Assembly (NCBI RefSeq): GCF_024320865.1
Contig: NZ_JANDBD010000004.1
Coordinates: 124,001-188,000, forward strand
Length of the DNA stretch: 64,000 nucleotides
DNA from: Mycolicibacterium arenosum
GTDB lineage: Bacteria > Actinomycetota > Actinomycetes > Mycobacteriales > Mycobacteriaceae
Direction: 5' to 3'
In this document: one piece after another, positions 39,903 through 47,586 of the stretch
Position numbering within the stretch: the stretch's first letter is position 1
How the letters are laid out: each line of letters starts with the position of its first letter
Made by a program: the position numbers and the translations under genes
The notes under the pieces: model-generated
Seen by the model: only the letters and a program-made list of their open reading frames with translations
Told to the model about the DNA's origin: nothing
Databases searched by the model: none

Positions 39903-41651
39903 ATGTCAGAGGCGACGATCCCCGCGATACTGCGGGAGCGAGCGAGCTTGCAACCTAACGACATCGCGTTCACCTTCGTCGATTACGACGTCGAGTGGGA
40001 GGGCGTTTCGACCAGTCTCACCTGGGCGCAGCTGTATCGCCGCACCACCAACCTGGCGCTGGCCCTCAGCTCGGTCGCCGCGATCGGCGACCGCAGCGTC
40101 ATCGTCGCGCCGCAGGGGCTCGACTACCTGGTGGCGTTCCTGGCCTCGTTGGAGGCCGGACTCATCGCCGTGCCGCTGTCCACGCCGATGAGCGGTGCCC
40201 ACGACGAGAGGGTCGGCGCGGTGATGGCCGACGCGGCCCCGACCGTCGTGCTCACGACATCGGTGATGGTCGACGTCGTCTCGGAGTACGCGCGGCGATC
40301 GGATGCCACCGTCATCGCGGTGGATCGGCTCGACCTCGACATGCGGAGCAGGCAGTTCAGGCTGCGCGGGTCGCGCCCGGAAACCGCTTACCTGCAGTAC
40401 ACCTCGGGCTCGACGCGCAGTCCGGCGGGCGTGATGGTCAGCTACCGCAACCTCTCGGCCAACTTCGAGCAGATCATGGCCGACTTCTTTCCGGAGTACG
40501 GCAAGGTCGCGCCGGAGGGCACCACCGCCGTCTCCTGGCTGCCCTTCTATCACGACATGGGACTCATGCTCGGGGTGTGCGCCCCGATCCTCGGCGGCTG
40601 GCGCACGATGGTGACGACGCCGCTGGCGTTCCTCGCCCGTCCGGCGCGCTGGGTCCAGCTGATGGCGTCAAGTCCCAACGCGCTGACCGCGGCGCCCAAC
40701 TTCGCGTTCGAACTCGCGGCCGCGCGCACCACGGACGAGGACATGGCGGGACTCGACCTCAGCGGCGTCGTCGGGCTCATCAGCGGTGCGGAACGGGTGC
40801 ACGACGCCACGCTGCGACGCTTCACCAGGCGGTTCGCGAAGTACGGGCTCCCAGAGCGCGCCCTCAAACCGTGCTACGGACTGGCGGAGGCCACGCTGTA
40901 CGTCGCGACTCGCGAGCCCGCCGATACGCCCGCCGTGGTGAACTTCGAACTCGACGCGCTCGCCGCGGGTCGCGCGGTGACGTGCGGCCCGGACGAGGGT
41001 GCCGCGCTGGTGAGCTACGGCACGCCGGTCAGCCCCGAGGTCCGCATCGTCGATCCGCACACCAGAGTCGAATGCTCGACCGATACCGTCGGCGAGATCT
41101 GGACCAGAGGTGAGAACGTCTGCCTCGGCTACTGGCAGAAGCCGGAACAGACCGAGGACACCTACGGCGGCTCGCTGGTGTCGCCGTCCCCGGGCACCGC
41201 CGAGGGCCCGTGGTTGCGCACGGGCGACCTCGGGTTCGTGCACGCCGGCGAACTCTTCATCATCGGCCGCATCAAGGACCTGGTCATCGTCCGCGGCCGC
41301 AACCACTATCCCGACGACATCGAAGCCACCATCGGTGAGATCACCGGTGGCCGGGTGGCCGCCATCGCCGTCGAGGAGGACCGCACCGAGCAACTCGTCG
41401 CGATCATCGAAGTGAGACAGCGCGGAGACACCGAGTCCGAAGTGCTCGAGAGAATGCTGAACGTCAAACGTCAAGTCACGTCTGCGATCTCGACGACACA
41501 CGGCCTGACGCCCGCCGACCTCGTGCTGGTGCCACGCGGCGCCATCCCGATCACCACGAGCGGCAAGATCCGGCGTTCGGCGGCGGCGCAGTGCTATCGC
41601 AACGACGAGTTCGAGCGTCTCGACCTCGGCCTCAGCACGGTCAGCGGATGA
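39903..41651 (+). CDS. Fatty acyl-AMP ligase (FAAL-type FadD)
   Basis: Activates a fatty acid as acyl-AMP and loads it on a PKS or acyl carrier. 582 residues of the ANL superfamily: AMP-binding P-loop YLQYTSGSTRSPAGVMVSY, with the SGSTRxPAGV form typical of FAALs, LPFYHDMGLM, the KPCYGLAEATLYV adenine motif, WLRTGDLGFVHAGELFIIGRIKDLVIVRGRNHYPDDIE, and a C-terminal lysine in TTSGKIRRS. ATG 39903 follows GAGAGGGA; an in-frame GTG lies at 39897. By location beside a Pks5-like locus it matches fadD24 of M. tuberculosis. It probably supplies the starter chain for the PKS encoded at 53464-59745. Eleven bases overlap the convergent GT2 gene. Confidence 0.9.
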   Translation: MSEATIPAILRERASLQPNDIAFTFVDYDVEWEGVSTSLTWAQLYRRTTNLALALSSVAAIGDRSVIVAPQGLDYLVAFLASLEAGLIAVPLSTPMSGAHDERVGAVMADAAPTVVLTTSVMVDVVSEYARRSDATVIAVDRLDLDMRSRQFRLRGSRPETAYLQYTSGSTRSPAGVMVSYRNLSANFEQIMADFFPEYGKVAPEGTTAVSWLPFYHDMGLMLGVCAPILGGWRTMVTTPLAFLARPARWVQLMASSPNALTAAPNFAFELAAARTTDEDMAGLDLSGVVGLISGAERVHDATLRRFTRRFAKYGLPERALKPCYGLAEATLYVATREPADTPAVVNFELDALAAGRAVTCGPDEGAALVSYGTPVSPEVRIVDPHTRVECSTDTVGEIWTRGENVCLGYWQKPEQTEDTYGGSLVSPSPGTAEGPWLRTGDLGFVHAGELFIIGRIKDLVIVRGRNHYPDDIEATIGEITGGRVAAIAVEEDRTEQLVAIIEVRQRGDTESEVLERMLNVKRQVTSAISTTHGLTPADLVLVPRGAIPITTSGKIRRSAAAQCYRNDEFERLDLGLSTVSG

Positions 41652-42351
41652 TCTCGTACCCGAAGGCCCTCTGCAGCCGTGGCGGCAGCACCGCCACCAC
41701 GCTCCACCGCAGGAACAAGCGCCAGTAACCGACCTGTTCGAACCGACGTGTCGACGTGAGCACCGTGTCGGTGGGCAGGAAGAAGAAGTCGCCCTGCGCG
41801 CACGCGTCCTTGATGAAGCGGGTGTCCTCCCCCATCACCAGCGCCTCGTCGAATCGCACCAGCGAGAGCATGGAGCGACGTGCGATCTGGATCGCGTACG
41901 AGCCCTTGCCAAGTCGATGTGCGAGGTCGTAGTAGGCGAACCAGGCCCTGGCCACCCGCCCACCCTCGATGGGTCGGACACTCGACGTTCCGACGGAGAG
42001 GGGTGTGCGCGCATTGCGAAGCAAGGATTCGAGCTCGGTGAGAAAGTTTGCCTTCAACAGTGTGTCGGCGTCGAGGAACACCACCCAGTCGCCGTCGGGC
42101 GACGCCTGCTCGGCGCCCGCGTTCTTTGCCGCGGACACACCACGTGCGTCGCTCGCGAACACCCGTACATTCCCGCACTCGAATCGCCTCGCCACGTCGA
42201 GCGTGCGATCGGACGATCCGTTCTCAACGACGAGAACTTCATACCTTTGGTCCGGATAGTCAAGTGCCGCTAAGTGTTCAAGCGTCGCCCCGATGTAGCC
42301 CTCCTCGTTGTGCGCAGGCACGACGATGGAGAAGTACAGCCGCCGGGTCAC
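41641..42351 (-). CDS. Family 2 glycosyltransferase
   Basis: 236 residues, a compact GT-A enzyme: SIVVPAHNEEGYIGATLEHL at the N-terminus, VLVVENGSSDRTLDVARRF for the nucleotide, and the metal-binding DADTLL (WVVFLDADTLL). A MGEDTRFIKDA segment fits the catalytic base region. No transmembrane domain, though the C-terminal RWSVVAVLPPRLQRAF could lie at the membrane. It probably adds a sugar to the head group made by this locus. GTG 42351 is the chosen start. Diverges from the ABC operon. Donor and acceptor unknown. Confidence 0.88.
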   Translation of the reverse strand: MTRRLYFSIVVPAHNEEGYIGATLEHLAALDYPDQRYEVLVVENGSSDRTLDVARRFECGNVRVFASDARGVSAAKNAGAEQASPDGDWVVFLDADTLLKANFLTELESLLRNARTPLSVGTSSVRPIEGGRVARAWFAYYDLAHRLGKGSYAIQIARRSMLSLVRFDEALVMGEDTRFIKDACAQGDFFFLPTDTVLTSTRRFEQVGYWRLFLRWSVVAVLPPRLQRAFGYEIIR

Positions 42352-42549
42352 AGCGGGAATCCTAACCGCCGCCGCCTCGGACGGCTATCACGCTGCAGTA
42401 CAGCGACGTTCGACGACGGACGATCGACGGTCGCACCACACCCGACACCACCGCGTTGGAGCGACAGCAAAGATCCCCTACTGAGCCGACGGCGAACGAC
42501 GTTGTCAGTCAGCAATTTTCAAGGCAGCACGGCGACTGCGTCGTCGCGG

Positions 42550-42555
42550 TATCGT
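42550..42555 (+). promoter_or_regulatory. -10 element TATCGT, leaderless promoter of the ABC-pyruvyl transferase operon
   Basis: TATCGT, six bases, then GTG 42562, in the 210-base divergent gap. No ribosome site precedes the GTG. Confidence 0.45.
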
Positions 42556-42561
42556 TGCCTC

Positions 42562-43494
42562 GTGATCGATCTGGTGGGCGTGAGCAAGTCCTTCGGCGGC
42601 ACCGTGCCCGCACTTCAGGACGTGTCATTCGACGTGCCCACCGGCACCGTGTGCGCGCTGCTCGGACACAACGGCGCGGGCAAGACCACCGTGGTGCGGA
42701 TTCTGTCGACCCTGCTGCGGCCCGACAGCGGGCACGCCGTGGTCGCGGGGCACGACGTCGCAGCGCATCCCGACCGCGTCCGACGGAACATCGGCGTGAC
42801 CGGACAGGACGCCGCACTCGACCTGTTGCTGACCGGTCGGGAGAACCTCGAGCTGTTCGGACGGCTGCGTGGTCTGCGGCGCAAACAGTCCCGCGCGCGT
42901 GCTGAAGAGCTCATCGCACAGTTCGACATGGAGCACGCCGCGGACCGTCGGGTCGTCACGTACTCCGGTGGCATGCGGCGTCGCATCGACATCGCCGGTG
43001 CGTTGGTGGTGCCGCCCAAGGTCCTGTTCCTCGACGAGCCGACCACCGGTCTCGACCCGCGCAGCCGCCGCGACGTCTGGTCGCTGGTGTCCTCGCTGTC
43101 CGCCGACGAGGTGACGGTCCTGCTGACCACCCAGTACCTCGAAGAGGCCGACGTTCTCAGCGACTCGGTGGTGATCCTCGACTCGGGTCGGGTGATCGCC
43201 AGCGGCACGGCCGACGAGCTGAAGCGTCGCGTCGGTTTCGCGTTCTGTCAGGTGCGCCCGGTCAAACCCGAGGACGTGCCGCGTCTCGTCGCGGCGCTGG
43301 ACGACTTCACCGGCGTCGAAGCCGATCCGGAGGCCAACACCGTATCCGTCCCCGCCGCCGACGGAGCGGCAACGCTCACCGAGGTGCTACGCCGGGTCGA
43401 CCGGCTCGGAGTGGATCTCATCGACATCACCCTGCGCAAGCCGTCGCTCGACGAGGTCTTCCTCCACCTCAGTCCGGCGGCCGTGCACGCATGA
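42562..43494 (+). CDS. ABC transporter ATP-binding protein, DrrA-like
   Basis: 310 residues: Walker A GHNGAGKTT, Q-loop in TGQDAALD, signature YSGGMRRRIDIA, Walker B VLFLDEPTTGLD and the H-loop replaced by glutamine (LLTTQYLEEAD), which is normal in DrrA types. The C-terminal ~90 residues are the DrrA regulatory extension. It energises export with the two permeases that follow, by analogy with DrrABC of phthiocerol lipid export. First gene of a five-gene operon; GTG start after a leaderless -10. Confidence 0.92.
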   Translation: MIDLVGVSKSFGGTVPALQDVSFDVPTGTVCALLGHNGAGKTTVVRILSTLLRPDSGHAVVAGHDVAAHPDRVRRNIGVTGQDAALDLLLTGRENLELFGRLRGLRRKQSRARAEELIAQFDMEHAADRRVVTYSGGMRRRIDIAGALVVPPKVLFLDEPTTGLDPRSRRDVWSLVSSLSADEVTVLLTTQYLEEADVLSDSVVILDSGRVIASGTADELKRRVGFAFCQVRPVKPEDVPRLVAALDDFTGVEADPEANTVSVPAADGAATLTEVLRRVDRLGVDLIDITLRKPSLDEVFLHLSPAAVHA

Positions 43495-44234
43495 ACGCTC
43501 TGGTGGCCCTCACCGAACGCGTTGTCCGCAGCACGTTCCGCGATCTCGACCTGGTCTTCGCGCTGGTGATCCCGGTGGCCACCTTCCTCGGTTTCACCGT
43601 GGCACTGCGCAGCCTGATCGACACCGGCGATATGAGTTACCCGCAGTACGTCCTGCCGGCGGTCATCATGCAGTCCATTCTGTTCGGCGCACTCACGACC
43701 GCCGACCGGGCAGCGCGCGAGCAGGCGGGTGGCTTCGGTATTCGGTTGCGCACGTTCCCCATTCCCGTCGGGCTGCCGCTGCTCGCCAGGATGATCTACT
43801 GTCTGCTGCGCGGCGTACTGGCGCTCGCGGTGGCCATCGGCATCGCGTACGTGTTCGGATTCCGCATGGCGGGCGGATTCGGCTACGGCGTCGCGTTCGT
43901 CGTCGTCGTCCTGGTGCTGACGTTGGCGTTGTCGCTCGGGGCCGATGCCACCGGAACGCGGATCAGGCAGACCGACGTCTCCAGCCAGTTGCTTCTCATC
44001 CCCCAACTGCTGCTGGTCCTGCTGTCCACCGGAATGGCGCCCGTGGACTCGTTTCCCGGCTGGATTCAGCCGTTCGTGCAGTATCAGCCGGTTTCGACGG
44101 TCACCGAGACGCTGCGTGGACTGTCCACCGGAGACGTGGTCGGCGCCAACGTGGTGCTGAGCGCCGGGTGGTGCGTCGTCCTCCTATTCGGTTGCGGGGC
44201 AATCGCCCTGCGGATGCAACGGCGCGTCGAGTGA
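43491..44234 (+). CDS. ABC-2 type permease, DrrB-like
   Basis: 247 residues with six predicted helices and the ABC-2 pattern: N-terminal cytosolic part, PQYVLPAVIMQSILFGAL, and a late FPGWIQPFVQYQPVSTVTETLRGL loop typical of DrrB/DrrC permeases. ATGA overlap with the ATPase gene. Forms half of the export channel. Confidence 0.9.
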   Translation: MNALVALTERVVRSTFRDLDLVFALVIPVATFLGFTVALRSLIDTGDMSYPQYVLPAVIMQSILFGALTTADRAAREQAGGFGIRLRTFPIPVGLPLLARMIYCLLRGVLALAVAIGIAYVFGFRMAGGFGYGVAFVVVVLVLTLALSLGADATGTRIRQTDVSSQLLLIPQLLLVLLSTGMAPVDSFPGWIQPFVQYQPVSTVTETLRGLSTGDVVGANVVLSAGWCVVLLFGCGAIALRMQRRVE

Positions 44235-45019
44235 TCGAGCACGAGCCGCCGCGCCAGTCACTCGCGGTCGAGAGCGTCGCGTTCGCGGGTCGGCTGCTGA
44301 TCCGCTGGCGCCGACACCCGATCGTGCCGATTCAGGCACTGCTCTTCCCGACCTTCCTCCTCGTCACCTACTACCTCCTGGTCGGCAAGTCGGTCGTGCG
44401 CATCACCGGCTCCGACAGCCTCGACGGGTTGGTGCCCGTGTGCGCCGTCGCGGGGGCGATGTTCGGCGCGCTCGGCGCCGGGCTGACCATCCCCGCAGAG
44501 CGCAACAGCGGTCTGCTGAGCCGGTTCTGGACGTTTCCGGTGCATCGGGCCAGCCCGTTGACGGGCCGCCTGTTGGCCGAGGCGGTCCGCACTCTGGTGG
44601 GTGCCGCGTTGATCACCGCGGTCGGCTTCGCGCTCGGATTGCGATTCCACGGCAGTTGGCTCGCCGTGGTCCCCTTCCTCCTGCTGCCCGTGGCGGTGGT
44701 GATCGTATTCGCCACGCTGGTCGTGACCGTCTCCCTGCGATCCGACGGCAACACGTTGTTCACCTGGCTCGCAACCGGTTCCATCGCACTGGTGTTCTGC
44801 AACTCGGGCATCGCAACGCTGGAGGCGTTCCCGACGTGGTTGCGCCCGATCATCGAGTACCAGCCGATGTCGCCGATCATCGAGTCCATGCGGGCCTTGA
44901 CCCGCGGTGACGCGGCAGCGGCGCCGTTCGTGACCGCCCTGCTGTGGCTGGTGGCCTTGGCCGCGGTGTTCGTACCGCTCGCCGTCCGCGGCTACCGCGA
45001 CGCCGCCGAATGCGGGTGA
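44231..45019 (+). CDS. ABC-2 type permease, DrrC-like
   Basis: 262 residues, six helices; VPVCAVAGAMFGALGAGL, PAERNSGLLSRFWTFPVHR and the FPTWLRPIIEYQPMSPIIESMRAL loop match the second permease of Drr systems. The GTG start shares GTGA with the preceding stop. With the previous two genes it makes a complete exporter. Confidence 0.9.
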   Translation: MIEHEPPRQSLAVESVAFAGRLLIRWRRHPIVPIQALLFPTFLLVTYYLLVGKSVVRITGSDSLDGLVPVCAVAGAMFGALGAGLTIPAERNSGLLSRFWTFPVHRASPLTGRLLAEAVRTLVGAALITAVGFALGLRFHGSWLAVVPFLLLPVAVVIVFATLVVTVSLRSDGNTLFTWLATGSIALVFCNSGIATLEAFPTWLRPIIEYQPMSPIIESMRALTRGDAAAAPFVTALLWLVALAAVFVPLAVRGYRDAAECG

Positions 45020-45046
45020 GGGGGTGGCAGTCACATCGCCGATCGA

Positions 45047-46204
45047 GTGCTGATCAGAACCCTTCCCCTGTCCAACGGCAACTACGGCGGCATTCTGCAG
45101 GCGTACGCCCTGCAGCGGGTGCTGGTCGACCTCGGCCTGTCGCCCGTGACCGACCTCTCCGTGTCGAATCCCCTGCCCGCGTGGGGACGGACACTGGCCC
45201 GGCTCGTGGTCCGTCGGCTGCCCGCCTGGTGCCTCCGCAGCCGCCCGGCGGCGGAGGCGTTGGATTCGGTTCTCGCCGAGGAACTGGCGGAGCCGCTGCG
45301 CGAGTTCGTCAGCGAGCACATCGCGGGTACCGAACTGTTCTCCCGCCGCGGCGTCGTCGACCCGACGATCCTGAGCGGGTTCACCACCCTGCTGGTCGGC
45401 AGCGATCAGGTCTGGCGGCGGCGATACGGCGACGTGCGGTCGTTCCTCTTCGATTTCGTCGGCGACCGCGACGTCCGACTGGTCTCGTACGCCGCGTCAT
45501 TCGGCCAGGACCACCTCGAGGGTTACTCCCCGCGGCTGATCCGACACACGGCCGCGCTCGCGCGGCGATTCGACTCGATCTCCGTGCGGGAGCGGTCCGG
45601 GGTGTCGATCTGCCTACAGCGCTGGGGGATTCACGCACATCAGCACGTCGACCCGACGCTGCTACTCACCAGGGACCACTACGCGAGCGTGGGCGCGCGC
45701 GGCACCGATCTCTCCCCCGGCTGTCTCACCTACGTGCTGGACGACTCCGCCCACGGCCGGGCGTGTGTCGACGCGGTCTGCGACGTCACCCACCTCTCCG
45801 AGACGCGACTGCACCGACGTCCCGCGAGTTACCCGCAGTACCGGTCCGCCCCCGCGGAGTACCGGCGGGCCGATGTGCCGACGTGGGTGCGGGCCTTCGC
45901 CGACGCGCGCTTCGTCGTCACCGATTCCTTCCACGGCACGGTGTTCGCGATTCTCAACAACACCCCGTTCGTCACGATCGCCAACCCCGGCCGCGGCTCG
46001 ACCCGATTCGACACCCTGCTCGACACCGTCGGGTTGTCCGACCGCCTGGTCACGTCCACCGACGACGCTCGAACGGCCGCCGAGCGTGAGATCAGCTGGG
46101 AGCGCGTCAACGAGGTGCTCGAGCGCGCGCGTGACGACGGTCTCGGCTACCTGCGCGCGGCCCTGCTACCCCACTCCGTCGCTCCCTCACTACGACATGA
46201 CTAG
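45047..46204 (+). CDS. Polysaccharide pyruvyl transferase family protein
   Basis: 385 residues. The N-terminal SNGNYGGILQAYALQRVL, the LLVGSDQVWRR segment, SYAASFGQ, SVRERSGV, HVDPTLLL and TDSFHGTVFAI follow the family, which transfers a pyruvyl group from phosphoenolpyruvate to form a pyruvate ketal on a sugar. GTG 45047 is the only usable start: an in-frame stop lies at 45017. It is 27 bases downstream of the DrrC-like gene, in the same operon. In M. smegmatis, lipooligosaccharide glucoses are known to carry 4,6-pyruvate ketals, so this is a good candidate for that decoration. Confidence 0.92.
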   Translation: MLIRTLPLSNGNYGGILQAYALQRVLVDLGLSPVTDLSVSNPLPAWGRTLARLVVRRLPAWCLRSRPAAEALDSVLAEELAEPLREFVSEHIAGTELFSRRGVVDPTILSGFTTLLVGSDQVWRRRYGDVRSFLFDFVGDRDVRLVSYAASFGQDHLEGYSPRLIRHTAALARRFDSISVRERSGVSICLQRWGIHAHQHVDPTLLLTRDHYASVGARGTDLSPGCLTYVLDDSAHGRACVDAVCDVTHLSETRLHRRPASYPQYRSAPAEYRRADVPTWVRAFADARFVVTDSFHGTVFAILNNTPFVTIANPGRGSTRFDTLLDTVGLSDRLVTSTDDARTAAEREISWERVNEVLERARDDGLGYLRAALLPHSVAPSLRHD

Positions 46205-46215
46205 GACGTAACCGG

Positions 46216-47586
46216 GTGCCACACACCATCTCCGACACCGTGGCTCGCGGCATGTGCATCGGCTGCGGCACGTGCTCCGTCGCCACCGACGGCGCGATAC
46301 CGCTGGTGCTCACCCGGCGCGGGCTCTACTCGGCCGCGTTGGACGGCGTCACGGAGCAGGACCTCGAGCGGGCCAGCCGAGTCTGCCCGTTCTCCGATGA
46401 CGCACCCGATGAAGACGAACTCGGCGCACCGACGCCGGAGGGCAACGCACTACCCCTCGACCCTCGGCTGGGTCACCACGGTCGGGTGCTCGCGGGCCGG
46501 CACCGATCCGACGACTATCTGCTCGGCAGCAGCTCCGGTGGCCTCACCTCGTGGCTGCTCGACCAACTCCTGCGGCGCGAGCTCGTCGACGCGGTCATCC
46601 ACGTCGGGCGCGCCGATGCCGATGACGCGTTGTTCCAGTACACGATCACGACCACCTCGTCGGGCGTGACCGCGCAACGCAAGTCGCAGTACTACCCGAC
46701 GACACTGCGCGACGTGCTCGACGTCGCTCGTCGGGACGGCCGCCGGTACGCACTGGTCGGCGTGCCGTGTTTCATCAAGGCCGCTCGACAGCTCTGCCGC
46801 GAGGACGACCGGTTGCGGGAGTCGATTCTGTTCTTCGTCGGACTCGTGTGCGGTCACATGAAGTCGCGCTTCTTCGCCGAGTCGTTGGCGTGGCAGGTCG
46901 GCGTTCCGCCGGAACATCTGGCAGCCGTGGACTTCCGGGTCAAGAACCCGGCCCGAGCCTCGAGCGACTACGACTTCGCCGCGACGGCGCGCGGCGACGG
47001 CGTCGTGCAGCGGCGTACGCGTGCACTGGTCGGCGGCAACTGGGGCCACGGTGCATTCCAGCCGGAGGCGTGCAACTTCTGCGACGACGTGTTCGCCGAA
47101 ACCGCGGACGTGGTGTTCGGCGACGCGTGGCTGCCGCAGTACGCAGCCGACTGGCGAGGCACGAACATCGTCGTGACCCGGAACCCGGTCGTCGACGAGA
47201 TCCTCAGCGCCGGTGCGGCGTCCGGAGACATCGAACTGGAGCCCCTCACCGTGGACGAGGCGGCCCGCTCGCAGGCCGGCGGGCTCCGGCACCGCCGCGA
47301 CGGCCTCGCGGTGCGACTCGCCGACGACTTGGCAGCCGGCCTCAGCGTCCCCGTCAAACGCGTGCGGCCCGACGCATCGGCCGTCGACGCGAACCGGCTC
47401 GCACTGGTTCGGCAACGCAGGCGCATGTCGCTGATGAGCCTGGACTGGTTCGCGTCGGCCAGGGCGCAGCACGATCTCGCCGTCTACGTCCGCCCGATGT
47501 CGGCGGCCATCGCGCGCTACCGCCGATTGGAGGTCGGCGGACTGCTGACGGGCCTTCTCACCAAGCTGCGACCACGCCGACGCTAG
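46216..47586 (+). CDS. Coenzyme F420 hydrogenase/dehydrogenase beta subunit-like Fe-S protein
   Basis: 456 residues. The N-terminus holds a ferredoxin-like CIGCGTC (Cys14, 17, 20) plus CPF (Cys57), enough for one 4Fe-4S cluster. Next comes the FrhB fold with SSSGGLTSWLLDQLL, the VGVPCFIKAARQLC flavin region and EACNFCDDVFAETADVVFGDAW. Proteins of this family are often encoded next to pyruvyl transferases in surface-polysaccharide clusters, but their job there is not established. Mycobacteria make F420, so redox chemistry with F420 is possible. It is 11 bases after the pyruvyl transferase and ends interlocked (CTAG) with mmpL. Reaction unknown. Confidence 0.88.
   Translation: MPHTISDTVARGMCIGCGTCSVATDGAIPLVLTRRGLYSAALDGVTEQDLERASRVCPFSDDAPDEDELGAPTPEGNALPLDPRLGHHGRVLAGRHRSDDYLLGSSSGGLTSWLLDQLLRRELVDAVIHVGRADADDALFQYTITTTSSGVTAQRKSQYYPTTLRDVLDVARRDGRRYALVGVPCFIKAARQLCREDDRLRESILFFVGLVCGHMKSRFFAESLAWQVGVPPEHLAAVDFRVKNPARASSDYDFAATARGDGVVQRRTRALVGGNWGHGAFQPEACNFCDDVFAETADVVFGDAWLPQYAADWRGTNIVVTRNPVVDEILSAGAASGDIELEPLTVDEAARSQAGGLRHRRDGLAVRLADDLAAGLSVPVKRVRPDASAVDANRLALVRQRRRMSLMSLDWFASARAQHDLAVYVRPMSAAIARYRRLEVGGLLTGLLTKLRPRRR

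Noticed and set aside
39728..39958. 76-codon frame overlapping the FAAL start
   Set aside because: Overlaps a well supported start and has no motif; probably chance.
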